Part shown: piece after piece, positions 34,465 through 45,000 of the stretch | Numbering within the stretch: position 1 is the first letter of the stretch | Layout: each line of letters starts with the position of its first letter | From: Planctomycetaceae bacterium | GTDB lineage: Bacteria; Planctomycetota; Planctomycetia; Pirellulales; Pirellulaceae | Length of the DNA stretch: 64,000 nt | Assembly: GCA_020638975.1 (NCBI GenBank) | Contig: JACKHN010000015.1 | Span: forward strand, 1-64,000 | Reading direction: 5' to 3' | The notes under the pieces: generated by a model | Database searches by the model: none | What the model saw: the letters and a program-made list of their open reading frames with translations, nothing else | Told to the model about the DNA's origin: nothing | Position numbers and translations under genes: made by a program

Positions 34465-35811
34465 ATGAACCAGTTTCAAACCAATCGTCGCAGATTCCTG
34501 AAATGCCTCGGTCTATCAGCCGTTTCCGCTGGTGTGGCAGCACCGGCCTGGGGTGATCTCCCGCCAGTCACCAATCCCCGAGCCACCGATGGCGATGAAC
34601 GATTTGAGCCGAAATGGGAAGAGCGGCTGACGATTACCGTTGGTCAAAAAGATGCCGATTTGGTCGGGCGCGACGATCGTGTGCTGCAAGCGGCCGTCGA
34701 CTATGTCGCGCGACTCGGCGGCGGAACGGTGCAAGTACTTCCCGGGACGTACACGTTGCGGAATGCGGTCTCGCTGCCCTCGAAGATCCGATTGCTCGGC
34801 AGCGGCGCGGAGTCGATTCTCACGAAGATCCCCTCCGAGACGGCTGACCTAGCTGCCGACTCCGATTGGTACGATCAAGAGATTACGCTTCAGAATGCGA
34901 AGGGCTTTCGAGTCGGCGACGGTATCGTCTTGCGAGCAAAGAATGCAGATAACGGCAGCCAGACGGTGATCAAGCGAACGTTGGTGGCTCGCTCGGGCAA
35001 TCGGTTCAAGTTGAACGACGGACTGCGAGAGAATCTATGGCTGACTGGCAAGCCAACTTGCTCCTCGCTGTTTCCGTTGCTGACCAGCGAATACACGTCG
35101 GATGTCTTGATCGAAAACCTCACACTCGACGGCAACCTCGCGAACAACGAGAACTTCAACGGAAACTATGGCGGTTGCATCTTTCTGCAAGACTGTAATC
35201 GCTACACGATGCGCGGCGTGACCACCCGGAACTATAACGGCGACGGCATCAGCTTTCAGATTTGTCATGACGTGATCGTCGAGAATTGCCACAGCCACGA
35301 CAACGCAGATCTTGGCGTTCATCCCGGCTCGGGTTCACAGCGACCACTGATCCGAAACAACAAGCTGGAGCGAAACAACTTGGGTTTGTTCTGGTGTTGG
35401 GGAGTTAAGTATGGTTTGGCCGAGGGCAATGTCATGGATGGAAACCGGAGCTATGGCATTTCGATTGGCCATTGCGACACGGATAACGTGATGCGGAACA
35501 ACGAGATTCGCAATAGCGGCAAGATTGGCATCTTGTTTCGTGACGATTCGCGAGGCTTGGATTTCTGGGCCAATCGTAATCTTGTTGAAGGCAACAAGAT
35601 CTACGACAGTGGAGGAGACGATGGCGTCGCAATCGACATCACAGGCAAAACCACCGACGCGAGGCTCGTTAACAATGACATTCGAGAAACTCGCAAGCCC
35701 ATGCAACGGATCGGAGTCCGCATTGGCGAAGAAGCAGGCAGCGTCGAGTTGCTCGACAACCGCATCGAGGGTTTCGCTTCGGATGTGATCGATCAGCGTC
35801 GTTCAACTTGA
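34465..35811 (+). CDS. Tat-exported right-handed beta-helix protein
   Basis: A 448-residue protein beginning with a Tat signal (NRRRFLKCLGLSAVSAGVAA). After about residue 60 there is a parallel beta-helix of the pectate-lyase/NosD-like type, with repeating NNxI/GN units: NLTLDGN, NLGLFWCWG, NRSYGISIGHC, NNEIRNSGKIGILF, NKIYDSGGDDGVAI, NNDIRE, LLDNRIEG. Such proteins bind or cleave polysaccharides, and the active site is not identifiable here. The ATG at 34465 has AGGAGG at eight bases; an open frame extends up into the 99-bp element and is not used. Probably periplasmic. Confidence 0.85.
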   Translation: MNQFQTNRRRFLKCLGLSAVSAGVAAPAWGDLPPVTNPRATDGDERFEPKWEERLTITVGQKDADLVGRDDRVLQAAVDYVARLGGGTVQVLPGTYTLRNAVSLPSKIRLLGSGAESILTKIPSETADLAADSDWYDQEITLQNAKGFRVGDGIVLRAKNADNGSQTVIKRTLVARSGNRFKLNDGLRENLWLTGKPTCSSLFPLLTSEYTSDVLIENLTLDGNLANNENFNGNYGGCIFLQDCNRYTMRGVTTRNYNGDGISFQICHDVIVENCHSHDNADLGVHPGSGSQRPLIRNNKLERNNLGLFWCWGVKYGLAEGNVMDGNRSYGISIGHCDTDNVMRNNEIRNSGKIGILFRDDSRGLDFWANRNLVEGNKIYDSGGDDGVAIDITGKTTDARLVNNDIRETRKPMQRIGVRIGEEAGSVELLDNRIEGFASDVIDQRRST

Positions 35812-35864
35812 ATGCGAACTCACCTGATGCAGGCCGGGCCGAATCTTTGCCGTTCTGGCATGAG

Positions 35865-38294
35865 TCACTCCCCGTAGGCTGGCTGAGCCATTCCGACCGC
35901 GTCGAGGATCCAGGGCGTCCAGACAAGGGCGACTTGGTCGATGGTCAAGTCCGACTTGCGGGGTTTGATCGGAACTTCTTTGAGCTCCAACGTATCCACG
36001 GTGAATTGCTCACGAAGCGATTCGGATTCTCGAGTGAATTCCTCCTCCAAAGCGACAAGCTGTTCTTGCAGTGATTCGACGGTGTCTTCGGCGCGCGCGA
36101 CATCATTGCGTTCTTGAGCGATCTTGCTGGCCGAGCGCATGGACGTCGCCGCCCGATTAACGTTCGTCGCGCTAGTCAACTTTCGACCGAACAACGCGCC
36201 GAGAATACCGGTCCCGATGCTGACAGCCGTTGACCATGTCTGCTGCGTTACCTGACTCTTCTGAACCTCGACGGCCTGTTCTGCTTTGCGAATCCGCTCT
36301 TCGAGCGACTTCAACTTGGGAGCAAACTTCTTGCGGAGTTTTTCCACTTCGAGATCACGCTGTTCGCTAACGGCTTGTTTTAAACGAACGCGAAAATCGC
36401 CTTCCGTTTCGCCCGCTTGCGATTTCAACTTTAACAGCGGACTTTCGAACAATGTTAAAGAATGATTCTGGTACAAGTGATTCTTCAACGCCGTCTTCCA
36501 AGAAGTGTATTGCTTCGGCTGCGACAAGGCGGAGGGAAGCTCGGCGAACTCAGCATCGGAATGGGGCTCGGCATCAAACTCCAACTCGTCGTATTTGATC
36601 GGTGATGCCTCGGCCCAGATGTCATCGGGGACATCGCGATTGATGACAGGCATTAAGGTGACCGTCTCCCAGAGATCGACGTCGTAAGTCGACTTAGAGA
36701 AATGGACGCGACCAAGTCCGATTACGGCGGGGCGGTAGATCATCCGCTCGGCGCCGCGTGGCTCGCGACGCGGGGTCACGAAGACTTCGTCGATACCGGG
36801 AGGCAATACGGGTCGCTGCGTCGGGGCTTCGGCAGCCGTAATCGACTCGCTCGCCACCGCATCGCTTTCGGCCTTCGCTTGTCGCTTGGCAGCCATCAGC
36901 GAACTGATCTGATCGCGCGAGAGTGGGCCGCGCAGATAAGATAGCGCCCAGCGCGTTTGAAATACAACCGGCGCGTCGTCATGAACGTTGTTCATCAAGA
37001 AGACACGATTGCCGAGGCCGGCGAGAGTTGCTTCCATCTGAGCGCGATTGAACGTCGATCCAGCTTGTGCAGAAGCACCCTCCAGGCCTTCGAGGACTCG
37101 CATCTTATCGCGTTCCGTTTGAAGGCGGCCAAGGAACCACGTGCCTGCGTTCGACAAGCCTTTGTAGTCAAGATCGACCGGATTCTGTGTGGCAAGAACG
37201 ACTCCGAGTCCGAACGCGCGGGCTTGCTTCATCAACGTCAGCATCGGTCGCTTTGAAGGCGGATTCGCGGTCGGCGGAAAGTAGCCGAAGACTTCATCCA
37301 TGTAGAGCAACGCTCGCAAGCTTGAAGTGCCGGTCTGACTGCGCATCCAGCCGACGACTTCATTTAACAACGTTGTGACGAAGAACATCCGCTCCGTATC
37401 GGAAAGATGAGCGATCGAGATGATCGACATCCGCGGCTTGCCTTCTTTCGTATACATCAAACGCTGAATGTCGAGCGGTTCGCCTTCCATCCATGCGGCG
37501 AAACCGGGCGAGCCGAGTAGGTTGTTCAATTGCATGGCGAGACCAAAGCGGTCCTTTGCAGAGAAGATCGTTTCGAGATCCATCACGCCGATTTTGTTGA
37601 ACGGTGGCGATTGGATTTCGCGTATCAATGCCGCCATGTCCAGGCTTTTGCCCGCTCGCCAGGCATGATCGAAGATGTTGGACAATAGAATGTGTTCGCG
37701 ACTGCTAATCGGATCGGCGTCGATGTTGAGCAATGCGAGCAACGCAGACACGGCCGACATGATGCACTCGCGAAAGGCATCGGTGTCTTTAATCACAGTG
37801 TCCGAGGGTGGCGCGAACGATCGCAGCACCGTAAGCGGCAGGCCGGTGTTACTTCCGGGAGTGTAGATGCTCAGATCCGTGGCGTTACGAAACTTCGCGA
37901 TTCGCGCCGCATCTTGCCCCCACTCGCCAAGCCCCTTTCGCCAGCGATCCGCGACTTGCTTTGCGTACTCGGGAACGGAACAGCCTTTCCGCGTGGCCTC
38001 GCCGCTATCAATCCACGGTTCAAAATCTTCGGGCTTCAAGTCCGGAAAGGACAACAGCAGATTGCCAATATCCCCCTTCGGGTCGATGCAAATCGCAGGA
38101 ATCTCATCAATTGCGGCCTCTTCAAGCAGGCTTAGGCAAAGGCCCGTCTTACCGCTGCCCGTCATACCGACACAAACGGCGTGCGTCGTCAGGTCCTTCG
38201 ATTCGTAGAGCAACAAGTCGTCAAGTAACTCGCCAGCGTTCATATCGAACATCTTGCCCAGATAGAAGGCTCCAAGCTTCTCGAAATCTTGCAT
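35865..38294 (-). CDS. HerA/VirB4-like ATPase with C-terminal coiled coil
   Basis: An 809-residue protein. The N-terminal ATPase has Walker A GMTGSGKTGL (near residue 47) and Walker B LLYMDEVFGYF, with the conserved TQNPVDLDYKGLSNAGTWFLGRLQT region of the DUF853/HerA type. A C-terminal region (about 650-770) includes a long coiled coil and a small glycine-zipper hydrophobic stretch (AVSIGTGILGALFG). HerA-like ATPases pump DNA or serve in conjugation and repair; the cytoplasmic or membrane position is not fixed. The ATG at 38294 has GGGAGAG at about nine bases; the upstream TTG is rejected. It stands alone, without NurA or a defence partner. Confidence 0.82.
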   Translation of the reverse strand: MQDFEKLGAFYLGKMFDMNAGELLDDLLLYESKDLTTHAVCVGMTGSGKTGLCLSLLEEAAIDEIPAICIDPKGDIGNLLLSFPDLKPEDFEPWIDSGEATRKGCSVPEYAKQVADRWRKGLGEWGQDAARIAKFRNATDLSIYTPGSNTGLPLTVLRSFAPPSDTVIKDTDAFRECIMSAVSALLALLNIDADPISSREHILLSNIFDHAWRAGKSLDMAALIREIQSPPFNKIGVMDLETIFSAKDRFGLAMQLNNLLGSPGFAAWMEGEPLDIQRLMYTKEGKPRMSIISIAHLSDTERMFFVTTLLNEVVGWMRSQTGTSSLRALLYMDEVFGYFPPTANPPSKRPMLTLMKQARAFGLGVVLATQNPVDLDYKGLSNAGTWFLGRLQTERDKMRVLEGLEGASAQAGSTFNRAQMEATLAGLGNRVFLMNNVHDDAPVVFQTRWALSYLRGPLSRDQISSLMAAKRQAKAESDAVASESITAAEAPTQRPVLPPGIDEVFVTPRREPRGAERMIYRPAVIGLGRVHFSKSTYDVDLWETVTLMPVINRDVPDDIWAEASPIKYDELEFDAEPHSDAEFAELPSALSQPKQYTSWKTALKNHLYQNHSLTLFESPLLKLKSQAGETEGDFRVRLKQAVSEQRDLEVEKLRKKFAPKLKSLEERIRKAEQAVEVQKSQVTQQTWSTAVSIGTGILGALFGRKLTSATNVNRAATSMRSASKIAQERNDVARAEDTVESLQEQLVALEEEFTRESESLREQFTVDTLELKEVPIKPRKSDLTIDQVALVWTPWILDAVGMAQPAYGE

Positions 38295-38442
38295 GGCGAT
38301 CAACTCTCCCCCGAGTGTTTGAGATGGGCTTATGATATAAGAAGATGCTTCAGTCTAAATTCTCGCCGATTTCGTACAAGCGTGCGAGGAGCGGCGAACC
38401 TTTGCTTTTCATTCATTTCTCTAACGAATCCAGGACTTTCAA

Positions 38443-39126
38443 ATGGACTCACAGGCAACCGACTCGGTTGACAACGCCGAAACACGCCCCAGACCTCACC
38501 GAATGCTTGCGCTCATCATCAGTGGCGGACTGGTCGTTTGCATTGGCTTGCTCGCCACCGCGATCATCAATCGACGTGTCGATGCACTGCCTACATCGTC
38601 TCGAGTCGACGAGTTCCGGATTGGGCTGAACGCACCTTTTATTACGACCGCTGATGCCATTGTCGATAAGATGGTTGAAGTTGGCGAAATCACCGCGGAC
38701 GACGTCGTCTTCGACTTGGGCTGTGGCGACGGACGACTGGTGATTACCGCCGCATTGAAACACGGTTGCCACGGCGTTGGTATCGATATCGATCCCGTGC
38801 GCGTCGCGGAAGCGCGAGCAAACGTCAAGCTACACGGAGTGGAGGATCTCGTCGAAATTCGGGAGCAAGACGTGTTCACTGTCGACTTGAGCGAAGCGGA
38901 CGTCATTCTGATGTACCTGCTGCCATGGATGACAAAACGACTCATTCCGCAGTTCCAAGAAATGGCGCCTCAATCGCGAATTGTGTCACATGACTTCGGT
39001 ATCGGCGACATCCTCTACATCAAACCGGACAGCACACACCAAGTTTCGCTTGAAGGAACGAACGAGACGCATCTCGTCCATCGCTGGGACACGCCCCTCC
39101 ACGTGCCACCACCGAGGACGGAGTAA
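38443..39126 (+). CDS. Membrane-anchored class I SAM-dependent methyltransferase
   Basis: A 227-residue protein. An N-terminal membrane helix (about residues 21-43, MLALIISGGLVVCIGLLAT) precedes a Rossmann methyltransferase: motif I VVFDLGCGDGRLVI (about residue 85), the acidic Asp of motif II in GVGIDIDP and the motif IV region ADVILMYLLPWM. This architecture is found in several planctomycetes, where the domain is thought to lie on one face of the membrane. The target (protein, lipid or small molecule) cannot be read. No ribosome binding site stands out. Confidence 0.8.
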   Translation: MDSQATDSVDNAETRPRPHRMLALIISGGLVVCIGLLATAIINRRVDALPTSSRVDEFRIGLNAPFITTADAIVDKMVEVGEITADDVVFDLGCGDGRLVITAALKHGCHGVGIDIDPVRVAEARANVKLHGVEDLVEIREQDVFTVDLSEADVILMYLLPWMTKRLIPQFQEMAPQSRIVSHDFGIGDILYIKPDSTHQVSLEGTNETHLVHRWDTPLHVPPPRTE

Positions 39127-39512
39127 GGGCGCGATGGTTTCAGCATGTGTCCGCGCATGCCCGCAGTGAATTCCAACGCGACTCAATCGAAAGCGTTTAG
39201 GACCAACTCAAAAATAACTTTGGCATCTCAAGGGTAGGGTCCGCTGTGCGGACCAGGAATTCCCGCGGTCCGCACTACGAAAAAACAAGTAAGTTATTCT
39301 TGAGTCATCCCTTATTGATCGGAATACGAAGTAATCCGCGAGGCGATAATTACGCTCGAACGACGTCAGTCTCGGCTTCGCCAATGCGTGACAACTTGAA
39401 GTCCGCCGTCTGAAGCACCGAGCACGAGCTAAATGTTAGGGCGAGTTCAACCGGAGCTCCATTCTGCTCGACGTACTCTGGGTGCCAATCAATTAGATTT
39501 TGCTTTCTGCGC
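39127..39512. other. Intergenic region between convergent genes, with repeat
   Basis: About 390 bp containing the GGGTCCGC repeat (listed separately) and otherwise no gene. The end of both flanking transcripts must lie here. Confidence 0.5.
39236..39279. repeat. GGGTCCGCTGTGCGGACC inverted repeat, second copy
   Basis: AGGGTCCGCTGTGCGGACC (39236-39254) is identical to the left arm of the repeat at 12805. The right arm here is GCGGTCCGCAC(TACG), incomplete compared with the first copy. It lies between the methyltransferase and BBP7 genes. Confidence 0.8.
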
Positions 39513-40874
39513 CTACCACGCGTACTGCAACCCGAGACTAGCACCGCTGTAGAACGCTGAGCCAGTCGTATCGATTCCGGCGGTACTCGTGGCCAGGTTG
39601 GATTGGTACAACTGCTCGGGAGCCAGTGCGACGCCGTGCAAACCGAGCACCTGATAGCCCGCTCGCACCGACCAGGCGTTGTTAAAGCAGTAGGTTGCAA
39701 AAATACCGGCTGACCCAGCGACTGCGAACGCATCATTCGTAGCTGTGACCGCCGGGCCGATCAACACGGAGCTGGTTGTCTGGGATGCGTTGTTCAGATA
39801 GAAGCCACAGTTCACGAACGCGTCGAACTGAAGATTGCGCCAGCGTACGAGACAGACGTCGGTACCAAACTGGGCTCCGAAGAGATTGTTGTTGGTCGTA
39901 ATGTCATAGTGTTGCAGCGTGACCACGGCACCCAATTGAGACGAGATCAGAAAATCTTCGTTCAGATTGATATACCGAAGTCCTGCAGACAGTCCGAATC
40001 GCCCACCAAGCCCTTGTCGAATATTGACTTCTGCACTGTGAAGTTGCGATTGGTAGTCGGAGTTGTACGAGGCCGGGTTGCCGCCGGTGGGAAAGCCCGG
40101 AACGACCAGAGCAAGATCGCCGGTTAGTTCCGTCGCTGCCTGCTGGTCGTAGACGCCAAAGTAGCCGAAGTTCACGGAAGTACAGCAGCCGATATCGCGA
40201 GACAAACGAACTCCGTATCCCATGTTCTCGCCGAATCCAAGCGACTGTGCGTTGAACTCTTCGATCGCACGTGTCGTGTCATCCACCAGAACTGTGACGG
40301 GCGAAGTGGTTGTTCGCGTCAGATAGTAGAAGTCGACTGCCGCCATCCAGAGTGTCCCGCAGCCAGCGTTTCGAACACCAAAGCGGTGCCTCGCTCCACC
40401 ACCCCAAACATCTTTCGTCCCCCAGTCATGCTTCGGGTCCCAGGCACCTTCTTGCTGCATTGGGTACGAATTCGGCGACTGGATCATGGAATCGAAGGCA
40501 TGTTGTCCCGGCGGAAGCGACTCGACTTCTCCGATGACGGGTTGGCTCTGTTGCCGAACAAAGTAGTTGTGGTAATCGTCGGTCTCGGAGTACTCATTTC
40601 CCTGCCGCGGCAGGCGATCTGGCAGTGATCGAAGCTGGCTGGCTTCGTGAGTGTACGTGGTTGGTGTTCGCAACTCGGGCAAGTTCTCGTACCAAGGCAC
40701 CGGAGTTGCGTTCGTCGCAGCGGGCGGCGCGGCGGTCGTCGTACGTAATCGATTCGGCGGCAGGCCTTCGTAGCGATAGTTCGGCGTGAATTCCGTCGCC
40801 ACTGCGGGAACGAGGGCATTCAGTCCCAAACAGGTTGCTAGTGCAGCTGAACCAAATAGCGAGAAACGTTTCAT
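39513..40874 (-). CDS. BBP7 family outer-membrane beta-barrel protein
   Basis: A 453-residue protein with a signal peptide (MKRFSLFGSAALATCLGLNALVPA). The first part (about residues 30-160) is disordered, with Pro, Asn, Arg and Gln; the second part is a beta-rich barrel with repeated aromatic/Gly strands (WMAAVDFYYLTRTTTSP, GYGVRLSRDIGCCTSVN, FNNAWSVRAGYQVLGLHGVA) and a terminal SLGLQYAW typical of outer-membrane strands. It matches the planctomycete BBP7 group by eye. Role: envelope component of unknown specific function. Confidence 0.82.
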   Translation of the reverse strand: MKRFSLFGSAALATCLGLNALVPAVATEFTPNYRYEGLPPNRLRTTTAAPPAATNATPVPWYENLPELRTPTTYTHEASQLRSLPDRLPRQGNEYSETDDYHNYFVRQQSQPVIGEVESLPPGQHAFDSMIQSPNSYPMQQEGAWDPKHDWGTKDVWGGGARHRFGVRNAGCGTLWMAAVDFYYLTRTTTSPVTVLVDDTTRAIEEFNAQSLGFGENMGYGVRLSRDIGCCTSVNFGYFGVYDQQAATELTGDLALVVPGFPTGGNPASYNSDYQSQLHSAEVNIRQGLGGRFGLSAGLRYINLNEDFLISSQLGAVVTLQHYDITTNNNLFGAQFGTDVCLVRWRNLQFDAFVNCGFYLNNASQTTSSVLIGPAVTATNDAFAVAGSAGIFATYCFNNAWSVRAGYQVLGLHGVALAPEQLYQSNLATSTAGIDTTGSAFYSGASLGLQYAW

Positions 40875-41250
40875 GAACCACCCCCCACAGTCTTGACGGA
40901 GTCATACGGTCGAAGCATCGTTCAAAATCGATTACCTCCATTCGATCATCGACGAAGTTGTGCTGCGGCCACATCGAAATCACTGGCCTTAGTGAGGGAT
41001 TTGAATTCTCGAGGCGCATGACCATTTTTAGAGCGACGACTGCCAAAATGCGTCGCTCTGGAATGTCGGAAGCAATTCGGATGACCGCACTAGATTAACA
41101 CGACACTAACGCGGTCGGCCCAACCGTCTCGCTACTTGTTCGGCGCGATCGTTCCAGTGATACTGCTTATGGGACATTTTCCGATCTAGCGAGCGAGCAG
41201 CACGGCACACTCGCCTCCAAGTCCGCACTCCTGCTACCCCGCACCACGCC
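40875..41250. other. Intergenic region between divergent genes
   Basis: About 375 bp carrying promoters for BBP7 and the amidohydrolase gene. No repeat, RNA or gene was recognised. Confidence 0.5.
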
Positions 41251-42024
41251 ATGATTGATGTCAACGTCAACCTCTCACACTGGCCAACGCGACGTTTACC
41301 GTTCGACGAACTGACGCAACTGGTGCAAAAGCTCAAAGAAGCTGGAGTCACACAGGCTTGGGCAGGCAGCTTTGACGGGCTGCTCCACAAAGACGTCGCC
41401 GCGGTAAACTCGCGACTTGCCGAGGCATGCGCCAGCACCGGAGATGGCTTGCTTCTGCCCTTCGGTTCGGTGAACCCAACGCTACCCGATTGGCAAGACG
41501 ACCTGCGGCGCTGCGTGGAAGTACACAAGATGCCGGGAATCCGACTGCACCCGAATTATCACGGCTATACCTTGGACGATTCGAGGTTTATTGAATTGCT
41601 TGACCTGGCAAGTAAAGCGGCTCTCGTCGTTCAAATCGCCGTCAAGATGGAGGACGAACGAACGCAACATCCGTTGCTCCGCGTCGAAGCGGTCGACACG
41701 ACGCCGCTGGCAGCACAACTCGCCGCTCGCCCTCAGCTCCGGGTCGTCTTACTGAACGCATTGCGTACTCTTCGTGCCGATGCCATCAGCCAGCTCGCTG
41801 CCGCTGGGCAAGTGTATTTCGAGATCTCAATGCAGGAAGGCGTCGGAGGGATTACGACCTTGCTGGAACACGCGCCCCTGGATCGAGTCCTCTTTGGTTC
41901 CCACTTTCCGTTCTTTTATCTTGAATCTGCCCTACTAAAGCTGCGAGAATCAGAGCTGGCCCGATTCCAGATCGATGCCATCAGTCGCGAGAGTGCTGCA
42001 CGGTTGCTGAACCTCGCCGAATAG
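41251..42024 (+). CDS. Amidohydrolase family protein
   Basis: A 257-residue TIM-barrel protein of the amidohydrolase-2 group, which includes decarboxylases and lactone hydrolases. Visible elements are the N-terminal MIDVNVNLSHW (in place of the usual DxHxH, here with one His only), GIRLHPNYHGY and LFGSHFPFFY (the family usually has GSDFP with a catalytic Asp, here His). The metal-site residues are therefore altered, so catalysis is uncertain. It is 66 bp upstream of the second dehydrogenase-cytochrome gene and probably in the same transcript. Confidence 0.75.
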   Translation: MIDVNVNLSHWPTRRLPFDELTQLVQKLKEAGVTQAWAGSFDGLLHKDVAAVNSRLAEACASTGDGLLLPFGSVNPTLPDWQDDLRRCVEVHKMPGIRLHPNYHGYTLDDSRFIELLDLASKAALVVQIAVKMEDERTQHPLLRVEAVDTTPLAAQLAARPQLRVVLLNALRTLRADAISQLAAAGQVYFEISMQEGVGGITTLLEHAPLDRVLFGSHFPFFYLESALLKLRESELARFQIDAISRESAARLLNLAE

Positions 42025-42090
42025 AACACACCCCACTTACACCGCCCTGGTATCCCGCCACTGTTCCGAAGCTAAGAAAGGCTTACTTCG

Positions 42091-45000
42091 ATGTCTCTAC
42101 GTACTATGACACTCATTGCGTTTTCGCTCTTATCTGCCACGAGTTTTGTCGTCGCGCAAGACACCTGGCAAGAGGTGACGGTCCCGGATGTTTGGAAGAA
42201 GCCGCCGGCCGATATTGGTGGATACTCGTGGTATCGTTGTGCGGTGCAGATTCCTGACGCATGGCAGGACCGAACGCTGTCGCTCTTTTCCGAGCCGGTA
42301 GATGATGCGCGCGAAGTGTATTTGAACGGCACACGCATCGGTGGTGCGGGGAGTTTTCCGCCGACTTTTCGTAGTGGGTTGGGCGGCAAGTCACGTCACG
42401 AAATTGATCCCGCACTCGTCAAGTTCGGGCAATTGAACACGTTGGCCATTCGCGTCTACAGCAGCGACGCACGCACCGGCTTTAATGTCGCGGCACCAGC
42501 CATCTTTGCTGGCGATCAGGCCATGCGTCTAAACGGCACGTGGCTGTTTCAAGGCGGAGACGAATTAGCTTGGGGCAAGGTCGACGCGACATCCGCTTTC
42601 ACGGCAAAGACGACTCGAGAAGAAGTGCTCTCCGCCGAGGCGGTTGAGGAGATCCTTCGTCGACTCCCCGGTGAAGAGGGACCGCTCGCCGTTGACGAAG
42701 CATTGAAGAAATTTCACACACCGGATGATCTCGTCATCGAGCCAGTACTTAGCGAGCCAGAGATCGGCCAACCGCTGTTCATCGACTTTGACGAACGTGG
42801 CCGGATGTGGGTGTTGAATTACAAGCAGTATCCCACGCCAGCCGGCCTGACCGCGGTTAGCCGGGATAAGTACCTGCGTACGGTGTATGACAAAGTTCCA
42901 CCGCCGCCGCCGAATCATTTCCCTGGCCGCGACCGGATTACGATCCACGAGGACACGGATGGCGACGGCAAATATGACAAACACAAGACGTTCGTCGACG
43001 GCTTAAGCATCGCCGTTTCATTCGCGCGAGGGCGCGGCGGCGTGTTCGTCATGAATCCACCTTATTTGCTGTTCTATCCCGATGCCGACAAGGACGATGT
43101 GCCAGACGGCGATCCAGAAGTCTTGCTCGAAGGATTTGGGATCGAAGACTCGCATTCGGTCGCCGCCAACTTGCGTTGGGGACCAGACGGCTGGATCTAC
43201 GGTTCGCAAGGCAGCACCGTCACCGGACAGATCAAGCATTACGGCACTGACGAGAAGCCCGTTCATTCGATGGGCCAGTTGATTTGGCGGTATCATCCGG
43301 AAACTCGCAAGTACGAAATCTTTGCCGAAGGCGGTGGCAATACGTTCGGTGTCGAGATTGATTCGAAGGGCCGTGTCTACTCGGGCCATAACGGTGGCGA
43401 TACGCGAGGCTTCCACTACGTCCAGGGCGGATACTATCAAAAGAGTTTCGGAAAGCATGGCGAGTTGACGAATCCGTATGCCTTCGGCTACTTCGAAGCG
43501 ATGGGACATCACTCGGTCCCGCGATTCACACACACGTGGGTGATCTACGAAGGCGCTGCACTTTCGGCCAAGTATGCGGGAAAGCTGTTTGGCGTCGGGC
43601 CGCTGCAAAGCGAGGTCGTGATCAGCGACGTCCAGCCAAAGGGCGCCACGTTCGTGACAAAGGACATCGATCGGGCGATCACGAGCGATGATCCGTGGTT
43701 CCGGCCTGTCGAGATTAAAGTCGGGCCCGAAGGTGCAATCTATGTGGCAGACTTCTACGAACAACGCATCGATCACGCCAGTCACCATCAAGGGCGAGTG
43801 ACGCCAGACACCGGACGCATCTATCGCCTGCGGGCCCCAGAAGCCGAAGCTTCTAAGCCCGACGATTACTCGAAACTTTCAGCGCTCGAATTGCTCGATG
43901 TTTTGAAGCACGAGAATAAACTTCACCGCCAGATTGCGCTTCAGCAATTGGCCGACTTGCGTGATTCCTCCATCGTCGCGCCGCTCACAAAGATGCTGTT
44001 CGCCGTCGATGGGCAGCTCGCGCTGGAGTACCTGTGGGCGTTGAACTTGTCGGGAGGTTTCGATGAGGCTTTGGCTGTTCGGGCCTTGCAACACCAAGAT
44101 CCATTCGTACGAGCCTGGACCGTGCGTCTGCTTTGCGACGATCAGGAAGTTTCCGAACTGCTTGCCCAACAGCTCGCGACTTTGGCCCTAAGCGAACCCA
44201 ACGTCGAAGTCCGTTGCCAGTTGGCCTGCTCCGCACGACGACTGCCCGCTCGGCAAGCTATTACAATCGTGCGCAGCTTGTTAGGACGAGATGAAGATGC
44301 GACGGATCCGTTCAACCCACTGCTAGTGTGGTGGGCGATCGAGGCCAAAGCCGACGAGGGGCGAGAGCAAATCGTAGAAATGTTTCGCGATCCGTCGCTC
44401 TGGGACAAGGCGTTGGTGAAGCAGCACATCGCCGAGCGCGTGATGCGACGCTATGCGATGGCAGGCACGCGGCGCGATCTGATTACGTGCGCGCAGTTGT
44501 TCGAGAACGCGCCGAATCCCGAAGCTTCGAAGACATTGCTGACAGGTTTCGAGACCGCTTTCGCAGGCCGGACGCTCAGCGCGTTACCCGACGAGTTAGT
44601 TGCGGCGCTGACGAAGGTTGGCGGCGGCTCGCTAGCGTTGCGATTGCGGCGCGGTGACGAGGCGGCGTTAGGCGAGGCCCTGACACTGGCGGCCGACGAA
44701 AAGACGAACGTCACACAACGGGTCGAGGTCATTCAAGTTCTCGGCCAAATCCAACAAGCGCGAGCGGTAGACACGCTGCTTCAAGCTCTCGCGACGACCA
44801 AGCAGCCGGACGTTCAAGCGGCTGCATTGACCGCACTTCAGGCATACGATTCCGCTCAAATCGGTGCGTCGATTGCAAAACTTCACAACACGTTTTCTGC
44901 TGACACGCAACGTATCGCACAAGGAGTATTGGCCAGCCGTCGAACCTGGGCGACCAGCTTGCTCGCCGAAGTCGACGCTGGCAGCATCAAACCGGAGGCC

